A stretch of DNA of 64,000 bases from Morinoia aosen (lineage: Eukaryota; Arthropoda; Malacostraca; Amphipoda; Talitridae): positions 37,550,964 to 37,614,963 of the forward strand of contig CM059556.1 of assembly GCA_030386875.1 (NCBI GenBank), given 5' to 3'. The notes below the pieces were generated by a model. That model was not told where the DNA came from. It was given only the letters and a program-made list of their open reading frames with translations, and did no database searches. Positions 22,640 to 34,907 of the stretch are shown here, piece by piece (positions within the stretch are counted from its first letter, which is position 1; each line of letters begins with the position of its first letter). The position numbers and the translations under genes were made by a program.

Positions 22640-23335
22640 AGTAATTTAGATAGTTTAAACAATTTTAAAAAATTTTTAAACCATTTATTTACCACAAGCG
22701 ATACAAAAGTATATTTTTTCTTAAGTTTAGTACAATGGTCAAATTTGAGTATAGCTACCTGTGGGCCCGAATAAGTTCAGTGACTTCTAGGGCATCCTAC
22801 CATCAACGCTATTTTAAGGTATACAATAATGTCATACCTAATTCACTTAACCTAGTTGCGCAGTGACTGAACAATGAATTGATTAACTCGATATTCGATG
22901 CTTCATTTTACACAGTAGTTTATATATGGGCTGTATATTATCAATGTATTCATGAAACGATTTAAGAACAGACTGAAGATCAACGACATTAACCAGGGCA
23001 AATTACCCCATTAGGATTAATTATATAGAAGAAAAGATTTGACTTGGTTATCTTACACAACTAATATTCTGATAGAAAATGAGATTCAAGATTTGTTTTG
23101 AATACTTTGTTAGCATTACTTGCACGGATCCGAGTTTCAGTTCCAACGAAGAGGATGCTGTGCTGCGACCGAGCTTTAAAATAATAAGGAAGCACGAAGT
23201 TACTTCTATTACAGGTTAAATGGTCGTGGTGACCAGTTTCTGCAGTTAATAATTGTTTGAGGCTATTGTTGCCAACATTGGTCAATGTTTTATACATAAA
23301 ATTACTAATGGAGTGTTTGTAGAGATCCGTATGAT
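22640..23335 (-). pseudogene. 5'-truncated non-LTR retrotransposon, second copy
   Basis: Same family and orientation as 16707-17785. The plus strand opens with the AAACAATTTT tail, TTTACCACAAGCGATACA, TAGTACAATGG and the GTGGGCCCGAATAAG block. The minus strand then encodes the LINE C-terminus, including KARSQHSILFVGTET and NLESHFLSEY (23061-23297). Relative to the first copy the conserved WNSIPAEIRE segment is broken by a small deletion (TRIRASN here). Upstream coding is lost at about 23335. Confidence 0.88.
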
Positions 23336-25164
23336 ACGGTATTTAATCAAAAGAAACGGTATTAAGATACGGTATTTAGAGTTAAATTGAAACTCCCAGG
23401 CATGGCCATTACACTTTGACTATTTCACATATTTTTTTACTGTTTTTTCCCTCAATATGCATTAGCAACGCAAACACAGGTCAGATAGATATCCATCCAA
23501 ACGCACGTTTAATCAACGGTTTTGTAATGTAGAAAATGACAGAACTTGCAACTAACTTTTCGCGCACACATATCAACAAGCGCCGATTAACAAGCATGTC
23601 TTCATCACTTTTCAACTTCTCAACGCTACGGAATAGTCCTATTTGTTCGTGTGCAAAAATTCAAGGAATAAATGTTGAGTAACTTCTTTTTAAATTTCAA
23701 CACGCGAAGGACTTGAGCTATTTCGTGTCTCAATCAGAGAGAACATGCTGCCCGCTCAACATATCTGTCAAATCTCCTACCCAAGCATAGGGTGGGGCAA
23801 TCAAATTCCCTCGTTTTGAAAGGCTTTTAGATAAAGTAAAGCAAAGCCTACCGAATTGTTGGTCGTTTTATACGAATCAGTAAACAATTTGGTTTGTGTG
23901 CTCACTTTTTGAAGTTGGCACCGACGGAAAACATTTGCAAGAAAGAGAAGCAAAAAAAGATAGCAGTGCAAGTCGAACCATAACGTCAATACGAGCGGCC
24001 TAAGCGGTCATAAATTATTTACATGCATTATCAAACATAGAATAATTCAACAAAGCGAAAACATTTTCATGTTTTCCTCTCGATCATTTGTTCGTTAATA
24101 AATATGAGTATTATACCACTTATGTACATATGTTTATCAACTAAGGATATTTGATGCAAGACATTTCACAAGCCTATGCTATTTTGTCCCTATATTGGAA
24201 ATGAACAACTGCTTTTCTTCTCTTTCTCTTGAACTCGTAAATGGAGGAGTTTTCCGTTAGCAGAAGCCTCATTACGTCAGTAACATCCTTATGTGCTACA
24301 ACATAGGCTATTTATCCCCATAATGAGCTCCATTGATAAGTAAAGTATCCTCAGATTGTCGTTCGAAATTAATAGCTTAGCCTTGTTTGGGTGCTGTACG
24401 ATAGCATGAAGAGTAATTATCGGTTACCACCATATCTCTATACCCTGAACGACCAGCAGTCTCGCCAATCCAGTAGAGATTTATCCGAATGAATTGCTCC
24501 TTGTTTGGCATCATCATTACTGATAATTTAACCTGAAAGAGTTCAAGACACAAACCGGGTTTTGACTGTGAACAACCCTGAACGTTTTAAAGTCGTCTAC
24601 CGGCATATAATAAATATATATGAATAAGCGAACATTCCTATATGTGATATATAGTCTTATAGGTGACTATAGTATTCGAAAACACAATAATATATGTGAC
24701 TATCACAGTGAATATGGTTCACTCAGTGGCATTGGAGACTAAGCAGGTAACTGGTGAGTTAGCACATTATAGGCTGCAGAATTGACAGGCAGACACGCGT
24801 CAGCGCAAAAACACAAATCAGGTGGCGGAACCCGACAATTTGCACGGTCTGGGGCCGGGTTTTCGATCGATTTACGATGCAGTAGAGATACAGATGATGG
24901 TGTAAGTTTTTTGAGTGGTTTCGGCCATGTTACGTGTCCAATCGAATTTGAGCGTTTCTCAAGCTAAATTTGAGCATAAAGATCACAGCTTAGACAATTC
25001 ATCGCTACAGCCACTCAATTCTCCATTATGGAGTTTGAGAGTTGCAGTCTTTTTTTTACATTTATTATGAAAAATCAGTTTTTTTTTCAGCAGTGTTCCC
25101 AATGTTTCTTTCTCCGCGGTCATTTCTTAGGCCAATTATCTCAGCGTTCTCTGGGGTTTGTCTT
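23336..25164. other. Unique AT-rich stretch
   Basis: About 1.8 kb with no array or family I can match elsewhere. Short open frames (23801, 24782, 25042) show no domain. GTAAGT near 24901 follows a short GC-richer segment but has no supported coding context. Confidence 0.5.
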
Positions 25165-25245
25165 AGCATTGCATTGGCGGCGTTATTTTGTCATAACATT
25201 GCATTAACGGCGTTATTTTATTGTAACATTGCACTGAAGGCGCAG
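25165..25245. repeat. 30-bp short tandem, about 2.7 copies
   Basis: GGCGTTATTTTGTCATAACA and GGCGTTATTTTATTGTAACA are consecutive copies, each preceded by ATTGCATT or ATTGCACT. Confidence 0.7.
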
Positions 25246-25869
25246 TAATCGAAGGGCGTGAGACATGCGAGGACGACTTTGGCACTCTTGAGAAACGCAT
25301 CGCGTGAGCAACAGTAAACTTTGGCGTTTTCTGTGCCTTGGCGTTAACTGATGGTGTCACACCTACGCGGTGTGGCCTAATTAACGTGATTGATAATTCA
25401 AATAATGATAAATTATGATATAAATTTTTAATTATAAATAATTAAATTAAGATTATCTCTCATTCAATTCAAAATGCTAAAGTAGGTGAATTGTTAGGGA
25501 GAATATAAGAAGTTAGAAGTTTCTTCCCATTTGTGACCCTCAATGTCATTTAAACCGTCACCTAGATGATATTTGCATCTGCAGTTGAAATTACTGCAAG
25601 ACCTTTTTCCCCACTCTATTTATATTGCTTTGTTACATTGTGCGGTATTGACTCTTAATCATTTGTTCAACATATAACATATTTTTTACATGTAACGCTA
25701 CAATTTTAGGCGCTACTCACTGTGCTCCCAAACGTGTTTTGAAAGAGATTAGAAGTTCAAACGACCGCCTCTCTCGCGTATCACGGCCTATTTTATGGAG
25801 CATTATTACATGTTTTTGGTCATAATTATAGCTTCTCTGCTGCTATCATGGAAGCTGAGCCTCTCTTAT
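25246..25869. other. Unique AT-rich stretch
   Basis: No gene or repeat was recognised. Confidence 0.5.
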
Positions 25870-26300
25870 ACAGCGGCAACACTTCGTATGAGCTATAAAA
25901 GCTATTACCCTTCAGGGAAATACGACCATCGTATCTATGTGAATTTGTGCTCCCGTGGGGAAGATGAGAGGTCCTAAGCAGAAGTTTAGGTAGGTAGGAA
26001 TTTCTTTCGTCGTAAGAGAATAGGATTTTAGGCTACGAAGCGTCTTTTTTCGGTTGACAGCCGTCTGGGCTTTCTGCATCTTTAAGTTTCTGTTTCAACT
26101 TTTATCTTAAACAGGAACTGTTAGCTCAACTTACTGTTGCTATGCGCAGTGGGTCTTTTGAGGAAAAACATCTTGTGCATGGATTCTGCGTTTCCTTTAA
26201 CTTTATAGTTATATGGTGCCTTCCTCCTTCCTTTTTTGGAACACCGTTGTTGTGATTAGGTAGGCTTAAGCTAATCTATCTAATATCTAACCTAATAATA
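25870..26300 (+). repeat. Interspersed repeat family W, copy 1
   Basis: Diverged copy of a ~350-bp family. It has the GCTCCCGTGGGG block, the TTTTTTCGGTTGACAGCCGTC block, CTCAACTTACTGTTGCTATG, the GGATTCTGCGTTTCC block and a GTAGGCTTAAGCTAATC tail. The same order occurs at 29040, 40735, 59705 and, reversed, at 54555. It is non-coding with no clear TIR; it may be a SINE or a LINE-derived nonautonomous element. Confidence 0.7.
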
Positions 26301-26357
26301 CCCGTTGTGTGTTTATTTACATATTTGTTTGGTGTCCGCTTCTTATTAAGAAACATA

Positions 26358-26575
26358 GGATGTCTGAGTTTGAGGTAGCAAGGATATCGAATTCTTCAGT
26401 ATGACATTAAAAGATGGCCTTTGCATTCATTGATATGTTTGACATTTTATCAGGATAGGTTCGTTTAGGATATTTTTGGTTAGATTAGGATAGGTTAGGT
26501 AATATTGACAGAATTCTTCACGAGTCCATCTAGCTTAACGATGACATTGTCGTGGAATTTTCACGAGTCCTGCAA
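26358..26575 (-). repeat. Interspersed repeat family X, copy 2
   Basis: Reverse-oriented relative of 5470-5695. It is flanked by two related ~45-bp direct repeats beginning CCTAATAATACC (26291-26346 and 26579-26621), which differ by a 12-bp gap. They may be a large duplicated flank or part of the neighbouring W copy. Confidence 0.75.
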
Positions 26576-26664
26576 CTACCTAATAATACCCTCGGTTTAT
26601 TTGTTTGAAGTCTGCTTTTTCCATTTCTCTGGCACGCTCATAAAGATAGCCATAATGACCGAAT

Positions 26665-26815
26665 ATGTGATACGAGTTTCACCACTGCGCAAGTACAATA
26701 ATATTTTTTACTACGGGTACTGTTAGGATGGATGTATTTGTCATCCACATCTGGAAGTTTGTTCAAGAAAGGTATTGAACCCCATCATTTTTGGCGGACA
26801 GTGGACACTACACAG
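26665..26815 (+). repeat. Interspersed repeat family Y, copy 2
   Basis: Matches 20110-20268 in order and orientation: CAAGTACAATAATATTTTTT, CATCCACATCTGG and CCCATCATTTTTGGCGG. Confidence 0.75.
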
Positions 26816-26984
26816 TAACCCAATAAATATTAACGAAAGGTCGCATTTATAGGAAAATCAAATAAGATCGTTTCATGGTCATCACGGAGAATAGAATTAA
26901 AAAAAAATAGAAAGGAAGCAATTACTCTACATATTTTCGGGCTGCTGCTCGAGTTCTGCGGTGACAGACTTCAATCATCCACAG

Positions 26985-27130
26985 CTAGGCAACCACGAGC
27001 AGTTTTTATAAGCTCCTAAACATCGGGTATACTAACAATGGGAATACTGTTCATGTTGTCCCTCACTATTTTATTCAAGCATCGACATGGTTATAATGAT
27101 ACATGCTATAGTGTTATGAATTTGATCATA
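26985..27130 (+). repeat. Interspersed repeat family Z, copy 2
   Basis: Matches 22290-22470, including the shared TATTTTATTCAAGCATCGA block. With W, X and Y it makes a dense run of repeat fragments from 25870 to 27130. Confidence 0.75.
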
Positions 27131-27464
27131 ACATGTGAGAAAGTGAGCAAACAGTTGAGGTCGCTCTGCTGGTGATTCATATTTCAACACTTGCAGCTGA
27201 CGTAACGCATGTATCGATGCTTTTTACTCGTGCCAAGTAAACATTTTAACTATATCATTCTTCCAAATATTTAAGAATTCAGCAGTTAAGTTACTCAACT
27301 GGTCAGCTCTGTTTGTGTTCAACTATTACGCTAGATTTTGTTGCCTTACACGAGCCGTGCAGGATGCGCTGTGAGAAGGTGAGTTATGTAACTGCAGCAA
27401 AGTGCGCCACTGCCGAGCCTTTGTTTACTTCTCTTCTTCGTTGTGTAAACTCGGATTGAACATG

Positions 27465-27683
27465 TTAAGTGCGGCGGGTTAAGCTGAAGTTCAATATCCG
27501 ACTCAAACTAGGACTATTTTTAGACATCAATTTCGAAAATAACGAACGTTAACTAGATCGTGCCTTTATTTAGTTTTCATCAAGTGTTTATAGAAATTGA
27601 GTTATTGACTGTTGGTTGGTCAGCAGCATTATGAAAATCTCCTCAGTGACCACAGGTGGGTCACGTCGCACTCAAAGTGTTAC
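27465..27683 (-). mobile_element. piggyBac-like MITE, copy 2
   Basis: TTAA at the left; the right end carries GTCGCACTCAAAGTG followed by a decayed TTAC. It contains the subterminal GACCACAGGTGGGTCAC and an interior TTTATTTAGTTTTCAT block, in reverse orientation relative to copy 1. Confidence 0.85.
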
Positions 27684-29039
27684 ATTATCTGAGAGTAGAC
27701 AGCATGGGCATTCCGTGATTACCGTACATTAACGTGTACTTATACCATAAATGACTGCCGTATTTTCCTGCACTGCCGAACTACCATTTAATTTTCATTA
27801 CACTTTTCGAAATGTTTAAATAGCGTTTTTTTGAGAAGGTGCGACTGTTTTGAAAAAAAGATTCCCTTATATACCCATGAAGAGGCTTGAGTAAATTTCA
27901 ATCCTTGTTCAGATGAAAGGAATTATGTGCCCAGGATGTTTTGCGAACACTGTGACGCTTGCGCATCACGTCAAATTTTCCTGTCTCGGGACCAGCGTCT
28001 TGTGCAGCAGCCGCTACACAAAAAAAAGTTAAAAAAAATTGTATCACAAAGGCTGCATCCAGCGCATATGTAAAAGGGGTCAGTTATGCCCCATGCCACA
28101 AGACAACAATGACTGATGCATATTCCCGCTGTTCTATGCTCGACATCAACATGCATTAGGTGGACATTATGAAAGTCGAGTTATGCAGTCTGTCTGTCCG
28201 TCCGGCGGCCTCCATGTGATGCGCACGCTAGACTAAACCTCGAGTGACGACGTCATGCACTTGAAAACGATCACTTGCAGCGGCGTGGGTCTTTTTTATG
28301 AGAAATATAATTTTTTGAAGCTATTTAAAAACAATTGCTCCAGGAAAAGTAGAGTGAATGCGCTAAGAATGAGTTTCATCAACTGTCAGATGAGAATGAA
28401 CTGAAAATGAGCTCACACAAGACTGGGAACTGAGGATTGCGAGCCCGGTATCTGGTGAACATTTTCGGAGCGCGAAGTAGCGATTTTCCGTGTACTTCTC
28501 AATAAAAATTGCAGCAACACTCGTGCCCCTTGAAATGCAAATTTAAGCGCTCTGCAAGACGAAGTCTGAGTTTTTGAACCCTGGCAAAAAGTGTTAATGA
28601 TAAGCAAGCACAGCAAACTGATTTGCCTTCTATGCATCGGCAATGTTGAGCAAGGAATCCCCGCCGCCGTGCCTCACTTGGTCTACAACAGTGTTTCATA
28701 ACCACTGTTGTCGAAACCATTAAATATGAGTACTGACAATAACTGCAGAGCTCCATCAATTTGAAGTTCGGTGTGTATTTTTTTGGGAAGGGGGGGGGGG
28801 GGGGGGGTCCACAGTGTACTGGCATGACATGGTAACGCGGCTCGTTTCATGCCGATCTCATATTTTCTTCAAAACGAGCTCAATTAATTCACTGAGGTAA
28901 AGATTACAATTTACTCCTAAAGAACTAATCTTATGTACATGAAATTTCCGTTGAAGCAACGAGTTCTCTATCACGCTACAACCTGGAAGTTATATAATCG
29001 AGTGAAGTTTATCAAGCAAAAGAGTGAATTTGGATACTC
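27684..29039. other. Unique stretch with an 18-G homopolymer
   Basis: No gene was recognised. A run of 18 G lies at 28790-28807. Overlapping minus-strand frames (28413-28643, 28499-28825) are short and read through the homopolymer as poly-proline, so I do not support them. Confidence 0.5.
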
Positions 29040-29425
29040 AGCTCTATGACCCCTCAGGGGGATACTACTATTGTATGCATGAAAATTAGCGCTCCCAGGG
29101 GGAAAATGTGTGAGGGCCCGAGCTGAGAGTTAGGTAGATTTCATTTTTGTTGAAATAAGATGTTTTTGTTATGTTAAGGACCCCCTTTTTCGGTTCACTG
29201 CTGTCCTGTTTGTCAGCACCTACTATATACTTTCTTTTTCTCACTTTTTCAACTTTTAGCTTGTTTCACGAACTTCTTTCTCAACTTATTGTTTCTATGC
29301 CCCTTCAGCATAGATTCTGTGTTCCCTAATCTCCAAACTAAATAGGGCCTTACTCCGTCCTCTCTTCGAAACGCTCTTTTTTTAGCTGTGAGGGGGCTTA
29401 AACTAACATATAATCTAATCTAACT
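29040..29425 (+). repeat. Interspersed repeat family W, copy 2
   Basis: A well-preserved copy: TTAGCGCTCCCAGGGGGA, GAGGGCCCGAGCTGAGAG, CGGTTCACTGCTGTCCTGTT, GCATAGATTCTGTGTTCCC and a GGGGGCTTAAACTAAC tail. Confidence 0.8.
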
Positions 29426-30521
29426 CAGCTCAATAAACGTTGCTGCAAACGATTAGCCATGAACACTCTGTCGTGAAGCCACAATTCACAGGTTTTCGGG
29501 CACCTTACCACAACCGTACGGGGACAAGCAACTTTCACGGTGACTCGTGCGTAATTTATCGGTGAGAAATTAACTTTGACATAATAAGAAGGGCGACAGC
29601 CTGCACCGCGATGGGCGTGAGAAAGGCTAGTTGTGCAACACACTCCTGGCTTAGATGGGCTCAGGAAATATCTAAATCATAACGGATTTAGAAATTTCCA
29701 AACGACTCCTGGCGAGGCGGTCAGAAAGCAACAGCTTGAATCGAACTCAATTTTTTAAACGACGTTTCGGAAATATCCAAATCGCCATAGCGTACATGAA
29801 AATATGCGTGCATGAATTGAAAACATATAAATGAATTTTTATAATGAAACTCTCCCTAAAATATCAAATCATAGCATCATTATAAATAGAAGAAATTGAA
29901 ATCTGAAGGTGTATTGAGTAGCGCTCATTTGAAGTCCTGAATGCTTGCTGGTGGCGGAACGGTGATGTAACGTGTACGTGACGTAGACGCTGCCATTTTA
30001 TGAAAGGCTTTATTCAGAGGGACGGATACCCGAATACCCTTAAGAATGAGCATAGTTGGACTCTTGGGTCAATAGTACATCCTCAGGTACGACCGACGCA
30101 GTTCTTTTTTGGAGAGTCGAAGTGAATACGCAGGCCAGTCGCAATACTTATTTCATTGACCAAAAACATTCAAAAATGGACGAGAGATATGATAAATCGT
30201 ATCATAATTTTCTCTGTTTTTATCCGTCTAGGTCCAGGTTTGCAGAAGTAAATGACGTAAAACTATAAGATTGAGTGCACTGACTTTATTCACTAAAGAG
30301 TGGAGAGTCTGAGAAAAAGTTGTGCTTCAGATTGTGATAGTGATTGCTTTATCAAACACTGCATGATTGCCTACATTATTGTCTCATTGATTATTTTGCA
30401 TTATATTTGCGTAATTGTCAGCCTCATTCTCTTATTCCGATGTCTGCTTGATGTCTGCCTGAAACTGTGAGCGAGCTGCTAATGGAGATCCAGAGCGCGC
30501 TTCTCACTCAATACCCGCGTG
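29426..30521. other. Unique stretch, one GC-richer open frame
   Basis: 29425-29643 is GC-richer. On the minus strand it reads 72 codons with a varied, protein-like composition (for example KVACPRTVVVRCPKT). I do not recognise a family and there is no clear start context, so it may be chance or a decayed repeat. The rest is unique AT-rich DNA. Confidence 0.4.
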
Positions 30522-30740
30522 TTTGACACATTTCCTGCGAATTGTGACCCACCGGTGGTCACTTAGATGATTTTCATAGTGCTGCTGACCCATCTGCAGT
30601 CACTTACTCATTTTTTATTAATACTTAATGAAGGCCCGATTCAGTTAATGTTTGCTATTTTCAAAGTTGATTATTACAATTGACTTTATATGTGAATTAG
30701 ATATTGAACTTCAGTTAACCCATTGCAGTTAACGTATTAA
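30522..30740 (+). mobile_element. piggyBac-like MITE, copy 3
   Basis: The left end is decayed (TTTGACACATTTCCTGCGA against the family TTAACACTTTGACTGCGA). It keeps CCACCGGTGGTCAC near the left end and a right TTAA at 30737-30740. Confidence 0.82.
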
Positions 30741-31245
30741 TTACATGCGCTGGATACAGTAGTTCATTTCTGCGGGTCCTTGTACAAACATTCCTGTTTA
30801 TACGTTCATGCATACATTATGCATTGGCGTTTCTGAGCTTTTCTGTTTCCTCGTAAAAACATTAGTTCTTTGTCCAAGAAAGAATGTTGGGAATCAACAT
30901 TAATTTTGGGGCCCTTCATGAAATGCTAAAATTTAAAATCTCTGAATGATGATACGGATATCTGAAATGTAATAATGTTGATCTAAATGATAGTGATGAT
31001 TGAAATGATGATAATGATCTAAATGAGTAATATTGATCTAAATGATAATGTTGACCTAATTGTGAAATGTTGACAAAAGGGAAAATGATGATCAAAATGA
31101 AAATGCCGACCTTAATGAGAACGTTGTTCTGAAATAGAATTTTTTATCTAACAAGATAGAATATTGATCTAAACTTGTAATGTAGATCTAAGTGATAATG
31201 ACAATGGTGGTCTTAAACGATAACATGTTGATCTAAAACAGTAGC
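30741..31245. repeat. Unique DNA passing into a decayed ~19-bp repeat
   Basis: From about 30950 the motif AATGTTGATCTAAATGA recurs in many diverged forms (GACCTAATTG, GATCAAAATGA, GATCTAAGTGA). It is an old minisatellite. The first 200 bp are unique. Confidence 0.65.
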
Positions 31246-31345
31246 TAGGTTTGCCCTCCTCGCTGCGGATCGCACTTCGATGTGCTCTCCGCTGCATGCA
31301 GTACGCGCTGCCTACGGACAGCTGTCGCACATATTTGCTCAATAC

Positions 31346-31566
31346 TTAAAATGCAATGGCTTAAAATCAAGTTCAATATTCATTTCAAATTTACAGGCAA
31401 TTTTAGTAAGCAATTTTGAAAATAACGACTTCAAACCGGATCGTGTCTTCATTTAGCTTTAATTGAGTATTCATGAAAATTGAGTTTGTGACCAATGGTC
31501 GGTCAGCAGCATTATCAAAATCCCCTCCGTGACCACCGGTGGTGCACATTGCGGTCAAAGCGTTAA
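31346..31566 (-). mobile_element. piggyBac-like MITE, copy 4
   Basis: Right end GCGGTCAAAGCG followed by TTAA (31563-31566), subterminal GACCACCGGTGGTGCAC. The left end retains TTAA but has lost part of the terminal repeat. It ends about 50 bp before the 45-bp array. Confidence 0.83.
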
Positions 31567-31613
31567 ATATTTTGCTAAGTAATCTCATAGTTTACCTAAG
31601 TTATAAGAGCACG

Positions 31614-33043
31614 CTCGACGTCCCCTAACGCATTTATCTCTGAATTTTCTAAATAAAATTCGACGTCCCCTAACGCATTTATCTCTGAATTTTCTAAATA
31701 AAATTCGACGTCCCCTAACGCATTTATCTCTGAATTTTCTAAATAAAATTCGACGTCCCCTAACGCATTTATCTCTGAATTTTCTAAATAAAATTCGACG
31801 TCCCCTAACGCATTTATCTCTGAATTTTCTAAATAAAATTCGACGTCCCCTAACGCATTTATCTCTGAATTTTCTAAATAAAATTCGACGTCCCCTAACG
31901 CATTTATCTCTGAATTTTCTAAATAAAATTCGACGTCCCCTAACGCATTTATCTCTGAATTTTCTAAATAAAATTCGACGTCCCCTAACGCATTTATCTC
32001 TGAATTTTCTAAATAAAATTCGACGTCCCCTAACGCATTTATCTCTGAATTGTCTAAATAAAATTCGACGTCCCCTAACGCATTTATCTCTGAATTTTCT
32101 AAATAAAATTCGACGTCCCCTAACGCATTATCTCTGAATTTTCTAAATAAAATTCGACGTCCCCTAACGCATTTATCTCTGAATTTTCTAAATAAAATTC
32201 GACGTCCCCTAACGCATTTATCTCTGAATTTTCTAAATAAAATTCGACGTCCCCTAACGCATTTATCTCTGAATTTTCTAAATAAAATTCGACGTCCCCT
32301 AACGCATTTATCTCTGAATTTTCTAAATAAAATTCGACGTCCCCTAACGCATTATCTCTGAATTTTCTAAATAAAATTCGACATCCCCTAACGCATTTAT
32401 CTCTGAATTTTCTAAATAAAATTCGACGTCCCCTAACGCATTTATCTCTGAATTTTCTAAATAAAATTCGACGTCCCCTAACGCATTTATCTCTGAATTT
32501 TCTAAATAAAATTCGACGTCCCCTAACGCATTTATCTCTGAATTGTCTAAATAAAATTCGACGTCCCCTAACGCATTTATCTCTGAATTTTCTAAATAAA
32601 ATTCGACGTCCCCTAACGCATTTATCTCTGAATTTTCTAAATAAAATTCGACGTCCCCTAACGCATTTATCTCTGAATTTTCTAAATAAAATTCGACGTC
32701 CCCTAACGCATTTATCTCTGAATTTTCTAAATAAAATTCGACGTCCCCTAACGCATTTATCTCTGAATTTTCTAAATAAAATTCGACGTCCCCTAACGCA
32801 TTTATCTCTGAATTTTCTAAATAAAATTCGACGTCCCCTAACGCATTTATCTCTGAATTTTCTAAATAAAATTCGACGTCCCCTAACGCATTTATCTCTG
32901 AATTTTCTAAATAAAATTCGACGTCCCCTAACGCATTTATCTCTGAATTTTCTAAATAAAATTCGACGTCCCCTAACGCATTTATCTCTGAATTTTCTAA
33001 ATAAAATTCGACGTCCCCTAACGCATTTATCTCTGAATTTTCT
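31614..33043. repeat. 45-bp satellite, about 32 nearly identical copies
   Basis: The unit begins ATTCGACGTCCCCTAACGCA and ends AATTTTCTAAATAAA. Copies are almost identical. The few variants are a T-to-G change giving GAATTGTCT (near 32048 and 32541, eleven units apart), one GACATC, and two single-T losses (ACGCATTATC near 32126 and 32350). As 45 is a multiple of 3, the minus strand has long frames reading FRKFRDKCVRGRRIL or ENSEINALGDVEFYL, but the single-base losses switch between them. This is a recently expanded non-coding array. A diverged unit is detectable just right of 33043. Confidence 0.97.
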
Positions 33044-33589
33044 ATATACAAATTCACGGCCCAAACTACGTTCACTGCCCGTGATGTGGCAGAGTGAATA
33101 TATAAGATAATGTATTGCCAAATAGAAGAGGTTATTGTTATAAATAAGGATATGAAAACTCATCGTTCACTTTACTGCGTTTTATTGATTTGTATTTTTG
33201 CTATATATGCACACCTATGCGTAGAACCCCCAAACGTTCAATCTTAATACAATGGTCTTCTGTGTGGCGATTGTTGATTTTCTATACCTGCCGTCCAGGA
33301 AAGTTTTCTCCGAATTGGCGAGATGATGTAATACATGCAGTATTGGTGAGTGGCTTTGTTATTGTTATTGTTATTGTTATTTTTTTATTGTTATTGTTAT
33401 TGTTCAGTGGTGCGCGTGCTTCTTTCAAAATTTTCTGAAGAAAGATTTATTCGCATCAGTTACTTTACAATTGAATTCAAAATTCTATTATAATATTACG
33501 AAAAAAATTATTTCATTGTAGAACAAACAATTTTGAAAATGACTCTTTGTCAGACCGACGCTAACGAGGCAAAGTAATTTAACTACTTT
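33044..33589. other. Unique stretch with a TTATTG hexanucleotide run
   Basis: TTATTG repeats occupy about 33355-33410, broken once by a T-run. An 82-codon frame across it has no domain. No gene was recognised. Confidence 0.6.
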
Positions 33590-34408
33590 ATATTCGTTAA
33601 TATGTACCATATTCATTAAGATGCAACACATTCGTTAAAATGTTCCACATTCGTTAAAATAAAGCATATTCGTAAAAAAGCTTTCATATTAATTAAAATG
33701 CAGCATTTTTATTAAAATGTTCTACATTCGCTGAAATGCTCCATATTCGTTAAAATACTCCATATTCGTTAAAATGCTCTATATTCGTTAAAATGCTCCA
33801 TATTCGTTAAAATGCTCCATATTCGTTAAAATGCTCCATATCCGTTAAAATGCTCCATATTCGTTAAAATGCTCCATCTTCGTTAAAATGCTCAATATTC
33901 GTTAAAATGCTCCATATTCGTTAAAATGCTCCATAATCGTTAAAAAGATCCATATTCGTTAAAATGCTCCATATTCGTTCAAAATGCGGCATATTCGTTA
34001 AAATGCTCCATATTCGTTAAAATGCTCCATAATCGTTAAAATGCTCCATAATCGTTAAAATGCTCCATATTCGTTAAAATGCTCCATGTTCGTTAAAATG
34101 CTCCATATTTGTTAAAATGCTCCATATCCGTTAAAATGCTCCATATTCGTTAAAATGCTCCATCTTCGTTAAAATGCTCCATATTCGTTAAAATGCTCCA
34201 TATTCGTTGAAATGCTCCATAATCGTTAAAATGCTCCATATTCGTTAAAATGCTCCATATTCGTTAAAATGCGGCATATTCGTTAAAATGCTCCATATTC
34301 GTTAAAATGCTCCATATTCGTTAAAATGCTCCATATTCATTAAAATGCTCCATAATCGTTAAAATGCTCCATATTCGTTAAAATGCGGCATATCCGTTAA
34401 AATGCGTG
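33590..34408. repeat. 19-bp minisatellite, about 43 copies
   Basis: The unit is CATATTCGTTAAAATGCTC, with CATAATCG, CATATCCG, CATCTTCG and GCGGCATATTCG variants. The left ~130 bp are more diverged. Sub-blocks repeat: the CATATCCG and CATCTTCG variants recur together near 33837-33885 and 34123-34170. Confidence 0.95.
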
Positions 34409-34534
34409 GGTTTGAATTACGTAACAACTTTATTTTTCATTACCGAACCAGGCTTTCCGTGAGAGTTCGTGTGAGTGTTCACGTTGGTGACACACGCACA
34501 GCAACACCATGTGCTCCACCTACAAAGACAGTGA

Positions 34535-34907
34535 CAAAATCAAGACACAAAACCAAGACACAAAATCAAGACACACAACCAATACATAAAACCAAGACAC
34601 AAGACCAATACACAAAACCAAGACACAAAACCAAGGCACAAAACCAAAGCACAAAACTAAGGCACAAAACCAATACACAAAACCAAGACACAAAACCAAG
34701 ACAAAAAACCAAAGCACAAAATCAAGACACAAAACCAAGACACAAAATCAAGACACAAAACCAATACATAAAACCAAGACACAAGACCAATACACAAAAC
34801 CAATACACAAAACCAATACACAAAACCAAGACACAAAACCAAGACACAAAACCAATACACAAAACCAATACACAAAACCAATGCACAAAACTAAGGCACA
34901 AACCCAT
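34535..34907. repeat. 12-bp minisatellite, about 31 copies
   Basis: The unit AAACCAAGACAC alternates with AAACCAATACAC, AAATCAAGACAC and AAACTAAGGCAC. Because 12 is a multiple of 3, one plus frame (34402-35085, 227 codons) stays open as a K/T/Q/N-rich repeat and several minus frames read as an FVLWF-type repeat. Neither has gene context. The frame starts in the last unit of the neighbouring 19-bp array. Confidence 0.93.

Noticed and set aside
29425..29643. 72-codon GC-rich minus frame as a gene
   Set aside because: The composition looks protein-like, but I recognise no family and see no start context. Left as unexplained.
32120..33163. 347- and 243-codon minus frames in the 45-bp array
   Set aside because: Single-base losses switch between repeat peptides, the copies are near-identical at DNA level including third positions, and no gene context exists.
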